Positions 7,925 through 16,999 of a stretch of DNA of 64,000 nucleotides are shown here, piece after piece. Positions within the stretch are counted from its first letter, which is position 1. Every line of letters starts with the position of its first letter. The stretch is taken from NCBI RefSeq assembly GCF_029688845.1, contig NZ_JARUKW010000003.1, positions 124,001 to 188,000 of the forward strand, in the 5' to 3' direction. The stretch is from Natronococcus sp. A-GB1. Lineage in GTDB: Archaea; Halobacteriota; Halobacteria; Halobacteriales; Natrialbaceae. A program made the position numbers and the translations under genes. The notes below the pieces were generated by a model. It had not been told where the DNA came from, ran no database searches, and was given only the letters and a program-made list of their open reading frames with translations.

Positions 7925-9118
7925 TTACGCCGAACAGTTGTTCGGCCCCATCTCGAGTTCGACCCGCTCTTCTGGAGCGAGCTCGAGCGCCCCGCGGTTG
8001 CGCTCGATGATCTCCTCGAAGTTCGCCGGCTTCTCGCCGGCGTCGGCCAATCGGTCGACGAACGCCTCTTCGTCGAGCTCGAGAACGTCGATCCCCGTAC
8101 GCGCCTCCCGGATCGTCGTCGAAACCTCCTCGCCCGGCGAGCCGTGTTCGAACTCCCCGTCGGTAGTAACGGTAACGTGCCCCGGAAGGACGCGAACGCT
8201 CTCGGGTTCGGCCAGGATCGTCCGATGGAGCGTCTCGTAGAGCATTCGCGCGCCCTTCTCGCCCTCTCTCGCGGTTCCACCGCTCGAGCCTTCCGAGGCG
8301 CGTGGCGCCTCGCCCTCGTCTTTGCTAAATTCGAGCTCCGTCCGCCCCGTCGAGTCGACGTGCAAGGTGTCGGCGGTCAGCAGCGCTCGATCGTCGACGA
8401 GGACGTTGATCATCTCGCTGGTGTGGCCCGGCGCGGCGATCGCCTTCAGCTCGCGCTCGCCGACCGCGAGCACCTCGTTGCGCTCGAGGGCGGTGTACTC
8501 GACCTCGACGTCGCGTTCCTCGGCCCGTTCGCCCAGGTAGTACGGCACCTCGAGCTCGTCGGCGAGCTGGCGACCGCCGGAGACGTGGTCGGCGTGGACG
8601 TGGGTGTCGATCACGCCGACGATCGAGAGCCCGGCCTCCTCGGCGGCGACCGCGAACTCGTCGGTGTCCGCGGTAGGATCGACGACGACGGCCTCGCCGC
8701 TCGCCGCGCAGCCGACGACGTAGCCGAGACAGCCCTTCGCGCGGCGTTGAACCTGAACGATCCGGGCGTCGCCGGCTTCCTCGAGCTCGACCGCGTCGTA
8801 GACGCCGCTCCAGCCCTCCATCCCGCCGTCGACGGTCTCGACCTCGTAGGCGTCGGTCGCCGACTCGAGCTGGGTCGCCAGGTTCCCCGAGGAGATCCCC
8901 TTTGCACAGATGGTGATCACCCGCTCCGTGTCGCCGATCAGCTCCTCGAACTCCTTGAGACGGCCGTCGAGTTCCTCCTCCGGGCCGAACGGGAAGTGAA
9001 GCGCGCCGGAGACGTGCCAGGATTCGTAGCTGTCCTCGGGACGCGTATCGACGAGCGTGAACTCCTCGTCGCCGTCCTGTAGCTCTGCGAGCCGATCCGC
9101 AGCGAGGGTGGTAACCAT
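7925..9118 (-). CDS. Rhodanese domain fused to MBL-fold hydrolase
   Basis: A 397-residue two-domain protein. The N-terminal rhodanese domain (about 1-100) carries the active-site loop ICAKGISSGNLA, whose Cys can take up a persulfide. The C-terminal metallo-beta-lactamase domain has THVHADHVSGG, APGHTSEMINV and a late LPGHVTV, as in persulfide dioxygenases and glyoxalase II-like enzymes. Fusions of this kind act on glutathione or other low-molecular-weight persulfides and detoxify sulfide. In haloarchaea the thiol would be gamma-glutamylcysteine rather than glutathione, which is inference. The start at MVTTLAADRLAEL was preferred over an upstream Met without conserved sequence. Confidence 0.88.
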   Translation of the reverse strand: MVTTLAADRLAELQDGDEEFTLVDTRPEDSYESWHVSGALHFPFGPEEELDGRLKEFEELIGDTERVITICAKGISSGNLATQLESATDAYEVETVDGGMEGWSGVYDAVELEEAGDARIVQVQRRAKGCLGYVVGCAASGEAVVVDPTADTDEFAVAAEEAGLSIVGVIDTHVHADHVSGGRQLADELEVPYYLGERAEERDVEVEYTALERNEVLAVGERELKAIAAPGHTSEMINVLVDDRALLTADTLHVDSTGRTELEFSKDEGEAPRASEGSSGGTAREGEKGARMLYETLHRTILAEPESVRVLPGHVTVTTDGEFEHGSPGEEVSTTIREARTGIDVLELDEEAFVDRLADAGEKPANFEEIIERNRGALELAPEERVELEMGPNNCSA

Positions 9119-9244
9119 ACGCGAGGTACGCCGGTGAATCACCTAAACGTCTCTACGACATGTGCCGGCGTATCGGTGTGAAACGGCTCGCGACGCCGAC
9201 GGCCAGCCGCAACCACTACGACCCCGGACCGGAAACGGACAGCC

Positions 9245-9526
9245 ATGACAGCAGTACGAAACGTCCTCCGCGGGCTGCTCGGCAGCGTGATCGGCATCGT
9301 CGTCGTCGGAGCGCTCGCGACGGTCGTCTTCACGGTCGCGATCTTCGTCGTGTCGACGGGTGCAGGGCTGGCCGGCTACGACCCGAGCGCCGACTTCGTG
9401 GTTCTCTCGGCGGCGCTGGTCGTCGTCGCCGTCATCCTCACGGGTGGGTTCACGCCCCGGCTGTCGAACTCCGGGTCCGAGGACTCGAGCGACGACGCCA
9501 CGTTCGACGATCGGACGTACAACTGA
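9245..9526 (+). CDS. Small two-helix membrane protein
   Basis: A 93-residue protein with two hydrophobic segments (about 10-45 and 51-68) and an acidic tail rich in Ser and Asp (SNSGSEDSSDDATFDD). No family recognised. Its stop codon is followed in the same reading frame by the remnant of a sensor-domain gene, so the present gene may have been brought in, or left behind, when the second sensor copy was broken. Coding status is supported by a clean ATG and haloarchaeal amino-acid composition. Confidence 0.6.
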   Translation: MTAVRNVLRGLLGSVIGIVVVGALATVVFTVAIFVVSTGAGLAGYDPSADFVVLSAALVVVAVILTGGFTPRLSNSGSEDSSDDATFDDRTYN

Positions 9527-9880
9527 TCCTCGCTACGGCCGCGCGGTTCGCGGCTCCGGTCGTACCCCGACGCTCCCTCGACTTGGCGGGCGGTCGGCTT
9601 CCTCTCGCTGAAAGTCCCGATCGCGATCGTCGCCGTCCTCGGGCTCTTCCTGCTGGCGTCGGTCGCGTCGCTGCTCGCGGCGCCGCTCCGGTATCTGACG
9701 ACCGCCGAGTGCGGCGGGGTGAACGACGAACCGGCCATGTGGACGATCGAGATGGCGCCCGAAGCCGCGCTGACGGGCGCACTCGGCGTGGTGGGGTTGA
9801 TCGTCCTCGTTCACCTCGCGAACGCCGCCACCTACGTCTGCGCCCGGATCTGTGCGGCGCCTGTGAACGAACCGATAACC
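9527..9880 (+). pseudogene. Truncated remnant of a second sensor-domain gene
   Basis: In frame 2 this stretch reads GSRLRSYPDAPSTWRAVGFL, then a hydrophobic segment, AAPLRYLTTAECGGVNDEPA and MWTIEMAPEAALTGALGVVG, ending near CARICAAPVNEPI. It aligns collinearly with the last 115 residues of the intact sensor protein encoded at 7199-7849, including the APSTWRAVGFLS core and the WTIE-PEAAL motif. The N-terminal half with its two membrane segments is absent, there is no start codon at the break, and the frame continues past the expected end into non-coding sequence. I therefore read it as a decayed duplicate. A short internal start (ATG at 9719) exists but is unlikely to be used. Confidence 0.75.
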
Positions 9881-10313
9881 GACGATGGTTCGACCGCGAC
9901 CCCGGCGTCGACGTTCCTAACCGTTCATCTCGGTAGTGGCGGTTTCACACCCTCACACGCCGGTCGTCGACTCGAGGGGGAAGGGGTACCGCGTATCGCA
10001 TTCGATCTCGATCGACGACGTTGTCACTTTCCGGGCGCTTCGTCGCCCGACCCGCTCGTCCCCACATCCGAACTACAGGTGGCGATACTGGTACGTGTTA
10101 ACTATGAACTTTCTTGTAGAAATACCGTGCAATAATTGTGATCAAAGTCCGGTTTAACGATCACTATAATTCAACAACGACCCGTATGCGAGACAGCTGC
10201 GATACCGAACCCCACTGCGTTCACCTCGAGAGGCGGAAGCCACGACAGCGGCTCCAATCGGGCGGAAAGACGGCCAGAACACCGTTGACCAGTTCCACGG
10301 AGAGGGCCGGTCG
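9881..10313. other. Intergenic region upstream of the symporter genes
   Basis: No gene is supported. The right half is AT-richer than its surroundings and holds the symporter promoter. A TATA-like CTATAAT at 10164-10170 would place the transcript start near 10193 and leave a leader of about 120 bases, unusually long for a haloarchaeon. A 43-codon frame beginning ATG at 10186 and ending across the symporter start lacks protein-like composition and is not called. Confidence 0.5.
10164..10170 (+). promoter_or_regulatory. TATA element of the symporter operon
   Basis: CTATAAT in an AT-rich patch, about 145 bases before the DUF4212 start codon. A GTTTAAC at about 10152-10158 could serve instead. 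Either choice implies a leader long enough for post-transcriptional control. Confidence 0.4.
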
Positions 10314-10700
10314 ATGACTGACGACGAGACGTCGAACGGTGAGACCGCCGACTACCTCGACAGCAGGATACACATGTTCAAGCCGGCAACGCCGTTCATG
10401 CGGGATCACCTGAAGGTGATCTGGGGACTGTTCGCCGTCTGGGTACTGGTCACGTTCGGGCCGGTGACGGCGACCTGGATCGCGACGGACACCATGACGA
10501 GTACGCAGGTGTTCGGATTTCAGCTTCACTACTTCCTGACCGCGCTCGGCTCCCCGATCGGCGTGTTCGTCCTGTGTGTGGCCTACGCGTGGCAGCGCGA
10601 TCGACTGGACGCGCAGTACGGCGTGAGCCACGAGGTGCCGGCCGAAGCCGACGGAGATGCCGGCCAGCACGTCGCTGCCGACGGTGGTGAACGCCCGTGA
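10314..10700 (+). CDS. DUF4212 symporter small subunit
   Basis: A 128-residue protein with two membrane helices (about 37-58 and 70-93) joined by a polar loop, the DUF4212 layout. These small subunits are encoded immediately before a large sodium:solute symporter of the VC_2705 type and are thought to be part of the transporter. Conserved motif FGPVTATWIATD lies at the end of helix 1. The stop overlaps the GTG start of the large subunit by four bases (GTGA), showing translational coupling. Confidence 0.9.
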   Translation: MTDDETSNGETADYLDSRIHMFKPATPFMRDHLKVIWGLFAVWVLVTFGPVTATWIATDTMTSTQVFGFQLHYFLTALGSPIGVFVLCVAYAWQRDRLDAQYGVSHEVPAEADGDAGQHVAADGGERP

Positions 10701-12349
10701 TCGAAGCGGCGGTTCTCGAGATCAACACCGGACTCTTCGACGGCGGTTTCAAGCTCGTTCCGGCGCTGACGCTCACGGTGATGCTGGCACTGTTTCTCGG
10801 CGTCGGCTGGTTCTTCCGCGTCGCGGCGGTCGACGATATGTGGGTCGCCGGCCGCTCGATCGGGGCGATCGAGAACGGGATGGCGATCGCGGCGAACTGG
10901 ATGAGCGTCGCCGCCTACCTCGGGGTTGCCTCGACGGTCGCATTGCTCGGCTACTTCGGGCTGGCGTACGTCGTCGGTTGGACGGCCGGCTATTTCATCC
11001 TGCTGATCTTTCTGGCCGCGCAGTTCCGCCGGTTCGGGAAGTACACCGCCCCCGACTTCGTCGGCGATCGGTACTACTCCGATCTCGGCCGCGCGATCGC
11101 GGCGTCGACGACCCTGCTGATCGCGTTCGTCTATATAATCGCGCAAGGAAACGGTCTCGGCCTGATGGCCCAGTACATCTTCGGCGTCTCCTACGAGGTC
11201 GGTGTGATTCTGCTGATGGCGATTACCATCGGGTACGTCGCACTCTCGGGGATGCTCGGTGCGACCAAGAACATGGCACTGCAGTATGTCATCCTCATCG
11301 GTGCGTTCCTGCTCGGACTGTACGCGACCGGCTGGACACAGGGGTGGTCGACGGTCGTGCCGTTCGTCGAGTACGGCGAACAGGCGACCGCGATGGCCGA
11401 AATCGAGCGCCAGTACACCGAGCCGTTCCAGGACGCCGGGTACTACCACTGGATTGCGCTCTGCGTCAGCCTGATCGCGGGAACCTGCGGTCTGCCCCAC
11501 GTTCTCGTCCGGTTCTACACCGCCGACAACGAGCGCAATGCCCGCTGGGCGACCGTCTGGGGGCTGCTCTTTACCCTGTTTTTGTTCCTGGGAACGACGG
11601 CGTACGCCGCGTTCGGCTCGTTGCTGTACCAGGACAACGTCGGCGAGTACACCGAGATGACCGGGACGGAGTCCGACACGCTCGTCGTACTGACCGCGTA
11701 CCTCGCTAATCTTCCGGAGTGGCTCGTCGGTATCGTTGCTGCCGGCGCGATCGCAGCCGGACTGGCGACGACCGCCGGCCTGTTCATTTCCGCGTCGTCC
11801 GCCGCTGCACACGACATCTATACGAATCTCTACAAAGAGGACGCGACCGCGCGGGAACAGCTGATCGTCGGTCGATCGACGATCCTCGGGTTGGGTGTCA
11901 TCGTTACCTACCTGGCGCTCAACCCGCCCGCACTCATCGCCGAGGTCGTCGGGATGTCCTTCGCGCTCGCAGGGACCGTACTGTTCCCGGTGTTCTTCCT
12001 CGGACTCTGGTGGGAAGATGCAACTCGAGAGGGCGCGATCGCCGGCATGTTCGTCGGCCTCTTTTTCGGCTTCGGGTCGATCCTCAACGAGATCCTCCCG
12101 CAGTACGTCGCCGCGCTCTCCGGAGAGGCGATCTTTCCGACGTTTGCGATGATCGTTCCCGCGACGTCGTCGTCGCTCGTCGGCGTCCCGGCCGTCATGC
12201 TCACGATCATCGTCGTCTCGATGGTTACCGACGACCCACCCGAGGACGTCAAACGTCTCGTTCGTCAGTGTCACAGCCCCGAACCGATGGAGACGATGCA
12301 GTCCGCGGAAGACGTCGCCACCGACGGCGGGCAACCGACTGACGAGTGA
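10697..12349 (+). CDS. Sodium:solute symporter large subunit (VC_2705-like)
   Basis: A 550-residue solute:sodium symporter family transporter with about 13 membrane helices. Family-typical stretches are VDDMWVAGRSIGAIENGMAI, GTCGLPHVLVRFYTA and the ISASSAAAHDIYTNL segment before the long cytoplasmic loop. Together with the DUF4212 protein it probably imports a small carboxylate such as acetate or propionate by sodium symport; the exact substrate is not readable from sequence. The start is GTG, overlapping the DUF4212 stop, and an acidic tail follows the last helix. Confidence 0.9.
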   Translation: MIEAAVLEINTGLFDGGFKLVPALTLTVMLALFLGVGWFFRVAAVDDMWVAGRSIGAIENGMAIAANWMSVAAYLGVASTVALLGYFGLAYVVGWTAGYFILLIFLAAQFRRFGKYTAPDFVGDRYYSDLGRAIAASTTLLIAFVYIIAQGNGLGLMAQYIFGVSYEVGVILLMAITIGYVALSGMLGATKNMALQYVILIGAFLLGLYATGWTQGWSTVVPFVEYGEQATAMAEIERQYTEPFQDAGYYHWIALCVSLIAGTCGLPHVLVRFYTADNERNARWATVWGLLFTLFLFLGTTAYAAFGSLLYQDNVGEYTEMTGTESDTLVVLTAYLANLPEWLVGIVAAGAIAAGLATTAGLFISASSAAAHDIYTNLYKEDATAREQLIVGRSTILGLGVIVTYLALNPPALIAEVVGMSFALAGTVLFPVFFLGLWWEDATREGAIAGMFVGLFFGFGSILNEILPQYVAALSGEAIFPTFAMIVPATSSSLVGVPAVMLTIIVVSMVTDDPPEDVKRLVRQCHSPEPMETMQSAEDVATDGGQPTDE

Positions 12350-12495
12350 GACGGTTCGCTGTGCGTCATTTCCGGCGTAACCGCGACCGAACGTCGGTTC
12401 GTCGATAACTCGGTGTGGCAATCCGGATGAAGATTGTGTTCGTCCTCGGCCGAACATTCAACTGATTTTAACCCGGGGAAGACCGAACTGTCGGT

Positions 12496-14025
12496 ATGGC
12501 CCTCTCCGAATCCGTCACTGCCGCCATCGCCGTCCTTCGTCGCCGGCCCGCCGAGATCCTGCCCTTTTACCTGCTCGGTGCCGCGATCCCGGCGATCGTT
12601 CGCGTCCTTCCCTTTCTGGGCATCGCCGCGGCCCTCGTCTACCTCGAGTTCTCCGGCCGGTTCGAGGCCGTCCTTACCGAGCTCGAGACCGGCGTTCCCG
12701 ACCCTCCCGACCCCGAAACGGATCCGGAGGCGTTCGACGCCTGGGTCGAGGAGGTCGCCCCGCTGGCCGAGCAGCTGCTGCCGCTCGAGCTCCAACTGTT
12801 CGCGGCTGCGGTCATCCTCGGCTCGATCGTCCTGGCGATAACCCTCTACGCGGCGGTCTCGGCCGCCCAGCTTTCGGCCTGTTACGGGCGGCTGCGGGAC
12901 GACCGCGGGCTCGTCATCGGTCTCGTCGGCGCGGGGCGGTTCTGGCTCCGCTTCGTCGGGCTCTACCTGCTCGAGATCGTCGCCTGGCTCACCGTCGGGA
13001 CGATCGCGCTCGTCGGCGCCGTCTTGCTCGGTGCCGCCCTCGCGCCCGCGACCGGGGCCGGTATCGCCGCCGTCGTCGTGGTCCTGCCGACCCTGCTCGT
13101 GGCGGGCCTCGCGATCGCGGCGATTCGGGCGGTGTTCGCCTTCGCTCCCGTCGCCGTCGTCGTCGACGACGCGGGCGTGTTCGGCTCGCTGTCGGCGACC
13201 CTCGGCTTCCTCCGTCAACACCCGATCTCGGCCGGCTTCTACTACGTCCTCGCGGTCGGCGCGTCGATCGCGCTGTCGGTCCTCACGGGGCTACTCGCGA
13301 TCGCCGAGGTCCCCTCTCTCGGAACGCTGCTCACGACGCTGCTCGTCTTCCCGTTCCTCGATCTGCTGAAGACGGCGCTGTACGGCGGCCCGAAGGATAA
13401 GCTCTCCCCGCCGTCGGCCCCCGAGCGTCCGTTCCGGAGTCGCTTCGCCGACGGGCTTCGGCGGGGCTGGACCGAAATGTTCTCGTTCGTTCGGGCGACG
13501 CCGTTCCTGCACGCGTTCGTCGTCGTCGCCGCCGTTGGCACGTTCTGGGCCGGCTGGGAGCTGGCCGAGCCCCTCGCAGGGACGGTCGAGACCTCCATCG
13601 ACGAGCGCCTCGAAGGGCACATCCCGCCGACGGCCGCCCTCGAGTTCTTCGGAAACAACTGGACGGTGGCGTACACGACCGCCTTCGGCGGGCTCGCGCT
13701 GGCGATTCCGGCGCTGTTCTCGCTGGCGTTCAACGGGGTCGTGCTCGGTGCCGTCGCCCGCCTCGAGGTCGAACCGATCGAATTGCTTGCTTTCGTCGTC
13801 CCCCACGGAATCTTCGAGGTACCCGCGATCTTCGTCGCCAGCGCGCTCGGGCTCTGGCTCGGCGTCGTCGGCTGGCGGGCGTTCCGCGGTCGCGCGAGTC
13901 GACAGGACGTCGTCAAGGCTCTCGAGCGGGCGTTCTGGGTCGTCGTCGGCCTCGGGATCGTCCTCGCGATCGCGGCGTTCATCGAGGGGTTCGTCAGTCC
14001 GTACTACTATCAGCCGTTCATCTAG
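12496..14025 (+). CDS. SpoIIM-like (stage II sporulation protein M) membrane protein
   Basis: A 509-residue membrane protein in two halves. The N-terminal half (about 1-290) has several long helices resembling the membrane domain found in glycerophosphodiesterase-like proteins. The C-terminal half (about 325-509) is a SpoIIM/DUF95 domain, with the characteristic FFGNNWTVAYTTAFGG loop, FNGVVLGA and the VVPHGIFEVPAIFVASALGL helix. Archaea do not sporulate; in bacteria SpoIIM recruits peptidoglycan enzymes, and in archaea the family's role is unknown. Many haloarchaea carry this protein alone. It is transcribed separately from the symporter upstream. Confidence 0.82.
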   Translation: MALSESVTAAIAVLRRRPAEILPFYLLGAAIPAIVRVLPFLGIAAALVYLEFSGRFEAVLTELETGVPDPPDPETDPEAFDAWVEEVAPLAEQLLPLELQLFAAAVILGSIVLAITLYAAVSAAQLSACYGRLRDDRGLVIGLVGAGRFWLRFVGLYLLEIVAWLTVGTIALVGAVLLGAALAPATGAGIAAVVVVLPTLLVAGLAIAAIRAVFAFAPVAVVVDDAGVFGSLSATLGFLRQHPISAGFYYVLAVGASIALSVLTGLLAIAEVPSLGTLLTTLLVFPFLDLLKTALYGGPKDKLSPPSAPERPFRSRFADGLRRGWTEMFSFVRATPFLHAFVVVAAVGTFWAGWELAEPLAGTVETSIDERLEGHIPPTAALEFFGNNWTVAYTTAFGGLALAIPALFSLAFNGVVLGAVARLEVEPIELLAFVVPHGIFEVPAIFVASALGLWLGVVGWRAFRGRASRQDVVKALERAFWVVVGLGIVLAIAAFIEGFVSPYYYQPFI

Positions 14026-14124
14026 GCCGCGCTACCGGCCACGCTTTCGATAGAGATGAGGGTCACATAGCGGCCGATATCGTCCGCAGCACGGGATCGG
14101 TGTCCGCGACGAAACAACAGTAAA

Positions 14125-14133
14125 AATATATAA
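14125..14133 (+). promoter_or_regulatory. TATA element upstream of the DUF418 gene
   Basis: AAATATATA-type element centred at about 14130. The expected transcript start is about 14156, one base before an ATG at 14157 and about 159 bases before the DUF418 ATG. Confidence 0.6.
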
Positions 14134-14156
14134 CTTCGTTCGTACTTGACCGCATC

Positions 14157-14318
14157 ATGCCACGGCTTGTGCGCTCGTACGGGGATCTCGTAGATTCCGC
14201 TTCGTGGGCTGTGGCACACGTACGCGGGGAACCGAGGAACGACAGCCGCCCCGTTTCGTCGGGCGGCGAACTACCGCTGACAGTACCGACCGTCCGGAGC
14301 CGTCACTCCAGCAGATGA
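14157..14318 (+). other. Possible leaderless upstream ORF / structured leader of the DUF418 gene
   Basis: The predicted transcript start coincides with an ATG that opens a 53-codon frame (MPRLVRSYGDLVDSASWAVA, then a low-complexity basic tail). Its TGA overlaps the DUF418 ATG as ATGA. The peptide is not acidic and resembles no family, so it may be a translated leader rather than a functional protein. The same RNA can fold: GCCACGGC at 14159-14166 pairs with GCTGTGGC at 14208-14215 (eight pairs, one G-U). Either a coupled upstream ORF or a structured leader is plausible. Confidence 0.35.
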
Positions 14319-15613
14319 CGGACGGAGACGGCGGTTCGGCGTCGGCTGCGGCACCCGACGACCCCGCGACGACGCCGGCTCCGAACGACCCCGAACCGAC
14401 GGCGCCGACCGATCGCATCGTCGCCCTCGACGCGCTTCGCGGGTTCGCCCTACTCGGGATCCTGGTGATCAACATCTGGCTGTTCGGCATGCCGGCGGTG
14501 GCGGCCATCAATCCGGCACTCTACGGGAACTTCTCCGGGATGGATTACCTCGCCTGGCTGGTCAGTCACGTCTTCTTCGAGCAGAAGTTCGTGACGCTGT
14601 TTACGTTCATGTTCGGCGCCGGAATCGTGCTGTTCCTCGAGTCGAAGGACCGAAAGGGCCAGCCCGGCCGGCGGCTCCACTTCGCCAGGACGTTCTGGCT
14701 GCTCGTCATCGGTCTCGGACACGCGTACCTGCTCTGGTACGGCGATATCCTCGTTCTCTACGCCCTCTCCGGCTTCCTCGTCGTCTGGGTGTGGCGGTGG
14801 CGGCCCGCCCGTCAGTTCGTTCTCGGGATCGCGATGTTCGCGGTCCCCTCGCTCCTCTACCTCCTGGCCGGCCTGGGATACTTCGCGCTCCCCGAGGACG
14901 GCCGGGCCGAGCTCGAGGCGGAGCTGCTCGCTTCGTTTGGCGGGGGGCTCTCGCCGGAGCGGGAGATCGAAATCTACCAGAGCGGCTGGTTCGACCAGAT
15001 GACCCACCGCGTCCCCGTCGTCTTCGAGTTTCACACGCTCGGATTCCTCTTCGAGGCGTTCTGGATGCTCGGCGGGCTGATGATCGTCGGCATGGCGCTC
15101 TACAAGTGGGGCGTGATCTCCAATAGGCGGAGCACGCGCTTCTACCGACGCCTGTTCGTCGGCTCCGGCGGGGTCGGGATCGCGCTCGTCCTCGTCGGGG
15201 TATGGGTTCGGGAGGCGTTCGCCTGGGAGACGATGCCGGTGATCACGCTCGCGTTCCAGTTTAACTACTGGGGCTCCCTGCTGCTCGCACTCGGCTACCT
15301 CGCGGGGATCATGCTGCTCTGTCGGCGGGCACGTGACGGCGTCGTCGTCGGGGCGCTGTCGGCGGTCGGCCGCACCGCCTTTACGAACTACCTGCTCCAG
15401 ACCGTCCTGGCGACGACGATCTTCTACGGCCACGGACTCGGCCTGTTCGGACAGCTGAGCCGCATGGAGCTGCTCGGCGTGGTCGTCCTGATCTGGGCGA
15501 TTCAGATCCCGCTGTCGGTGTGGTGGCTGGAACGGTTCCGGTTCGGACCGGTCGAGTGGATGTGGCGGACGCTCACGTATCGAAAGCGACAGCCGATGCG
15601 TCTCGAGGACTGA
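14315..15613 (+). CDS. DUF418 domain (YeiB-like) membrane protein
   Basis: A 432-residue polytopic membrane protein. It opens with a hydrophilic Pro/Asp-rich tail of about 30 residues, then the family signature RIVALDALRGFALLGILVIN. FEQKFVTLFTFMFGAGIVLF follows, and the C-terminal DUF418 domain has the conserved SAVGRTAFTNYLLQTVL block. About nine to ten helices are visible. The family is related to membrane acyltransferases and is presumed to act on a membrane or exported substrate, but its activity is unknown. The start at MTDGDGGSASAAAPDD was chosen because the ATG is the first near the conserved region. Confidence 0.88.
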   Translation: MTDGDGGSASAAAPDDPATTPAPNDPEPTAPTDRIVALDALRGFALLGILVINIWLFGMPAVAAINPALYGNFSGMDYLAWLVSHVFFEQKFVTLFTFMFGAGIVLFLESKDRKGQPGRRLHFARTFWLLVIGLGHAYLLWYGDILVLYALSGFLVVWVWRWRPARQFVLGIAMFAVPSLLYLLAGLGYFALPEDGRAELEAELLASFGGGLSPEREIEIYQSGWFDQMTHRVPVVFEFHTLGFLFEAFWMLGGLMIVGMALYKWGVISNRRSTRFYRRLFVGSGGVGIALVLVGVWVREAFAWETMPVITLAFQFNYWGSLLLALGYLAGIMLLCRRARDGVVVGALSAVGRTAFTNYLLQTVLATTIFYGHGLGLFGQLSRMELLGVVVLIWAIQIPLSVWWLERFRFGPVEWMWRTLTYRKRQPMRLED

Positions 15614-15679
15614 CGCCGTCCTCACCGACACACGGAGTTGGCGTCGCTACGACTCGCGTTCCCTCTCGAGACAGCTGCC

Positions 15680-16849
15680 CTACTCGGGCGTCAGTCGAAC
15701 GACCGGGGCGTCCGCGTCGTCGACGGCGACGTACAGCGCGCCCGTCTCGGGGTGGGTTACGACGTCCCGAATTCGCCACCCCTGGCCCTCGAGCAGCGGA
15801 TCGACTTCCTCGACGTCGGTGCCGTCGACGGTGAACCGGCCCAGATACTCGCCGGCGAGGTTCCCGACGAACAGATCGCCTTCCCACTCCTCGAAGGCGT
15901 CGCCGTTGTAGAAGCTCATCCCCGCGGGCGGGAACCCGCCGCTGTTGCACTCCCAGTAGTAGACCGGGTCGACGACGTCGTCGCGCTCGTCGAACCCGTC
16001 GCCGACCGGGTCGTCGGTGCCGTACTCGCAGCCATAGTGAGCGATCGGCCAGCCGTGGTTGGCGCCCGCCTCGACGATGCGGAGCATGTCGCCGTCCTCC
16101 TCGCCGTGTTCGGACTGCCAGAGCTCGCCCGTCTCGGGGTGGACGGTCATCCCCTGGGCGTTTCGGTGGCCGTAGCTGTAGAGTTCGTCGAGGACGTCCT
16201 CGTCGTCGAGGAACGGATTGTCGTCGGGGATCGATCCGTCCGGCTCGAGGCGCAGCGTCGACCCGATGGCGGTGGACGTATCCTGGGAGTAGTGATCGAG
16301 GCCGAACTCCTTGGAGCCGCGGTCGCCGACGGTCGCGTAGACCGCGCCGTCGTCGCCGAAGACGACGCGGGAGCCGTAGTGCTGGGTGGAGTCGACGAAC
16401 GGCTCGACGGCGTACAGCTGCTCGAACCCCTCGAGGCTCCCAGCCTCGAGATCGAGTTCGCCGCGGCCGAGGGCAGTGGTCGACTCGCCGTCGCCATCGA
16501 CCGTCGCGTAGGTCAAATAGAGCCACGGCTCGTCCGGGAACTCCGGGTGAAAGGCGGCGTCGAGCAATCCGCCCTGTCCCTCGGCGTACACGTCCGGTGT
16601 GCCGTCGACATCCTCGACGTCGCCGTCGTCGAGATCGAGGACGGAGAGGTATCCCTCCCGTTCGGTCACGAGCAGCCGGCTCTCGTCCGGGACGACCGAG
16701 AGGCTCCAGGGATGTTCGAAGCCGCCGGCGACCTCCTCGACCGCGAGGTTGTCGTCGCCGCCGTCGCCCGTCTCGAGTACGCCGGCACAGCCGGCGACGG
16801 TCACCGAGAGGGCTCCGCCGGACGCCGCGAGGATCGTGCGTCGATTCAC
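15680..16849 (-). CDS. PQQ-type sugar dehydrogenase, Tat-exported lipoprotein
   Basis: A 389-residue exported beta-propeller of the soluble glucose/aldose sugar dehydrogenase family. The N-terminus NRRTILAASGGALSVTVAGC combines a twin-arginine signal with a lipobox ending at Cys21. Propeller motifs include GFEHPWSLSVVPD, LLDAAFHPEFPDEPWLYLTY, YSYGHRNAQGMTVHPETGEL and GANHGWPIAHYGCEYG. Relatives oxidise aldoses at the cell surface using pyrroloquinoline quinone and calcium; whether this organism makes PQQ is unknown. The start codon is GTG. It is convergent with the DUF418 gene. Confidence 0.9.
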   Translation of the reverse strand: MNRRTILAASGGALSVTVAGCAGVLETGDGGDDNLAVEEVAGGFEHPWSLSVVPDESRLLVTEREGYLSVLDLDDGDVEDVDGTPDVYAEGQGGLLDAAFHPEFPDEPWLYLTYATVDGDGESTTALGRGELDLEAGSLEGFEQLYAVEPFVDSTQHYGSRVVFGDDGAVYATVGDRGSKEFGLDHYSQDTSTAIGSTLRLEPDGSIPDDNPFLDDEDVLDELYSYGHRNAQGMTVHPETGELWQSEHGEEDGDMLRIVEAGANHGWPIAHYGCEYGTDDPVGDGFDERDDVVDPVYYWECNSGGFPPAGMSFYNGDAFEEWEGDLFVGNLAGEYLGRFTVDGTDVEEVDPLLEGQGWRIRDVVTHPETGALYVAVDDADAPVVRLTPE

Positions 16850-16999
16850 GCGAGTTTCTCCGGCTCCGGCGGATAAAAAGCTTCCACGGTATCTGCGTCC
16901 ACTTCGTTCTCGTGGTCGTCGCCTCGAGCGGGCTATCAGTCCGCCCCCGGCGGGATCTAACCGAATCCATAAAGGCTGACGGGTTCAACCCCTCTACAC

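Noticed and set aside
10186-10317. A 43-codon frame in the symporter leader
   Set aside because: Composition is basic and not protein-like for a haloarchaeon, and the predicted transcript start lies inside it.
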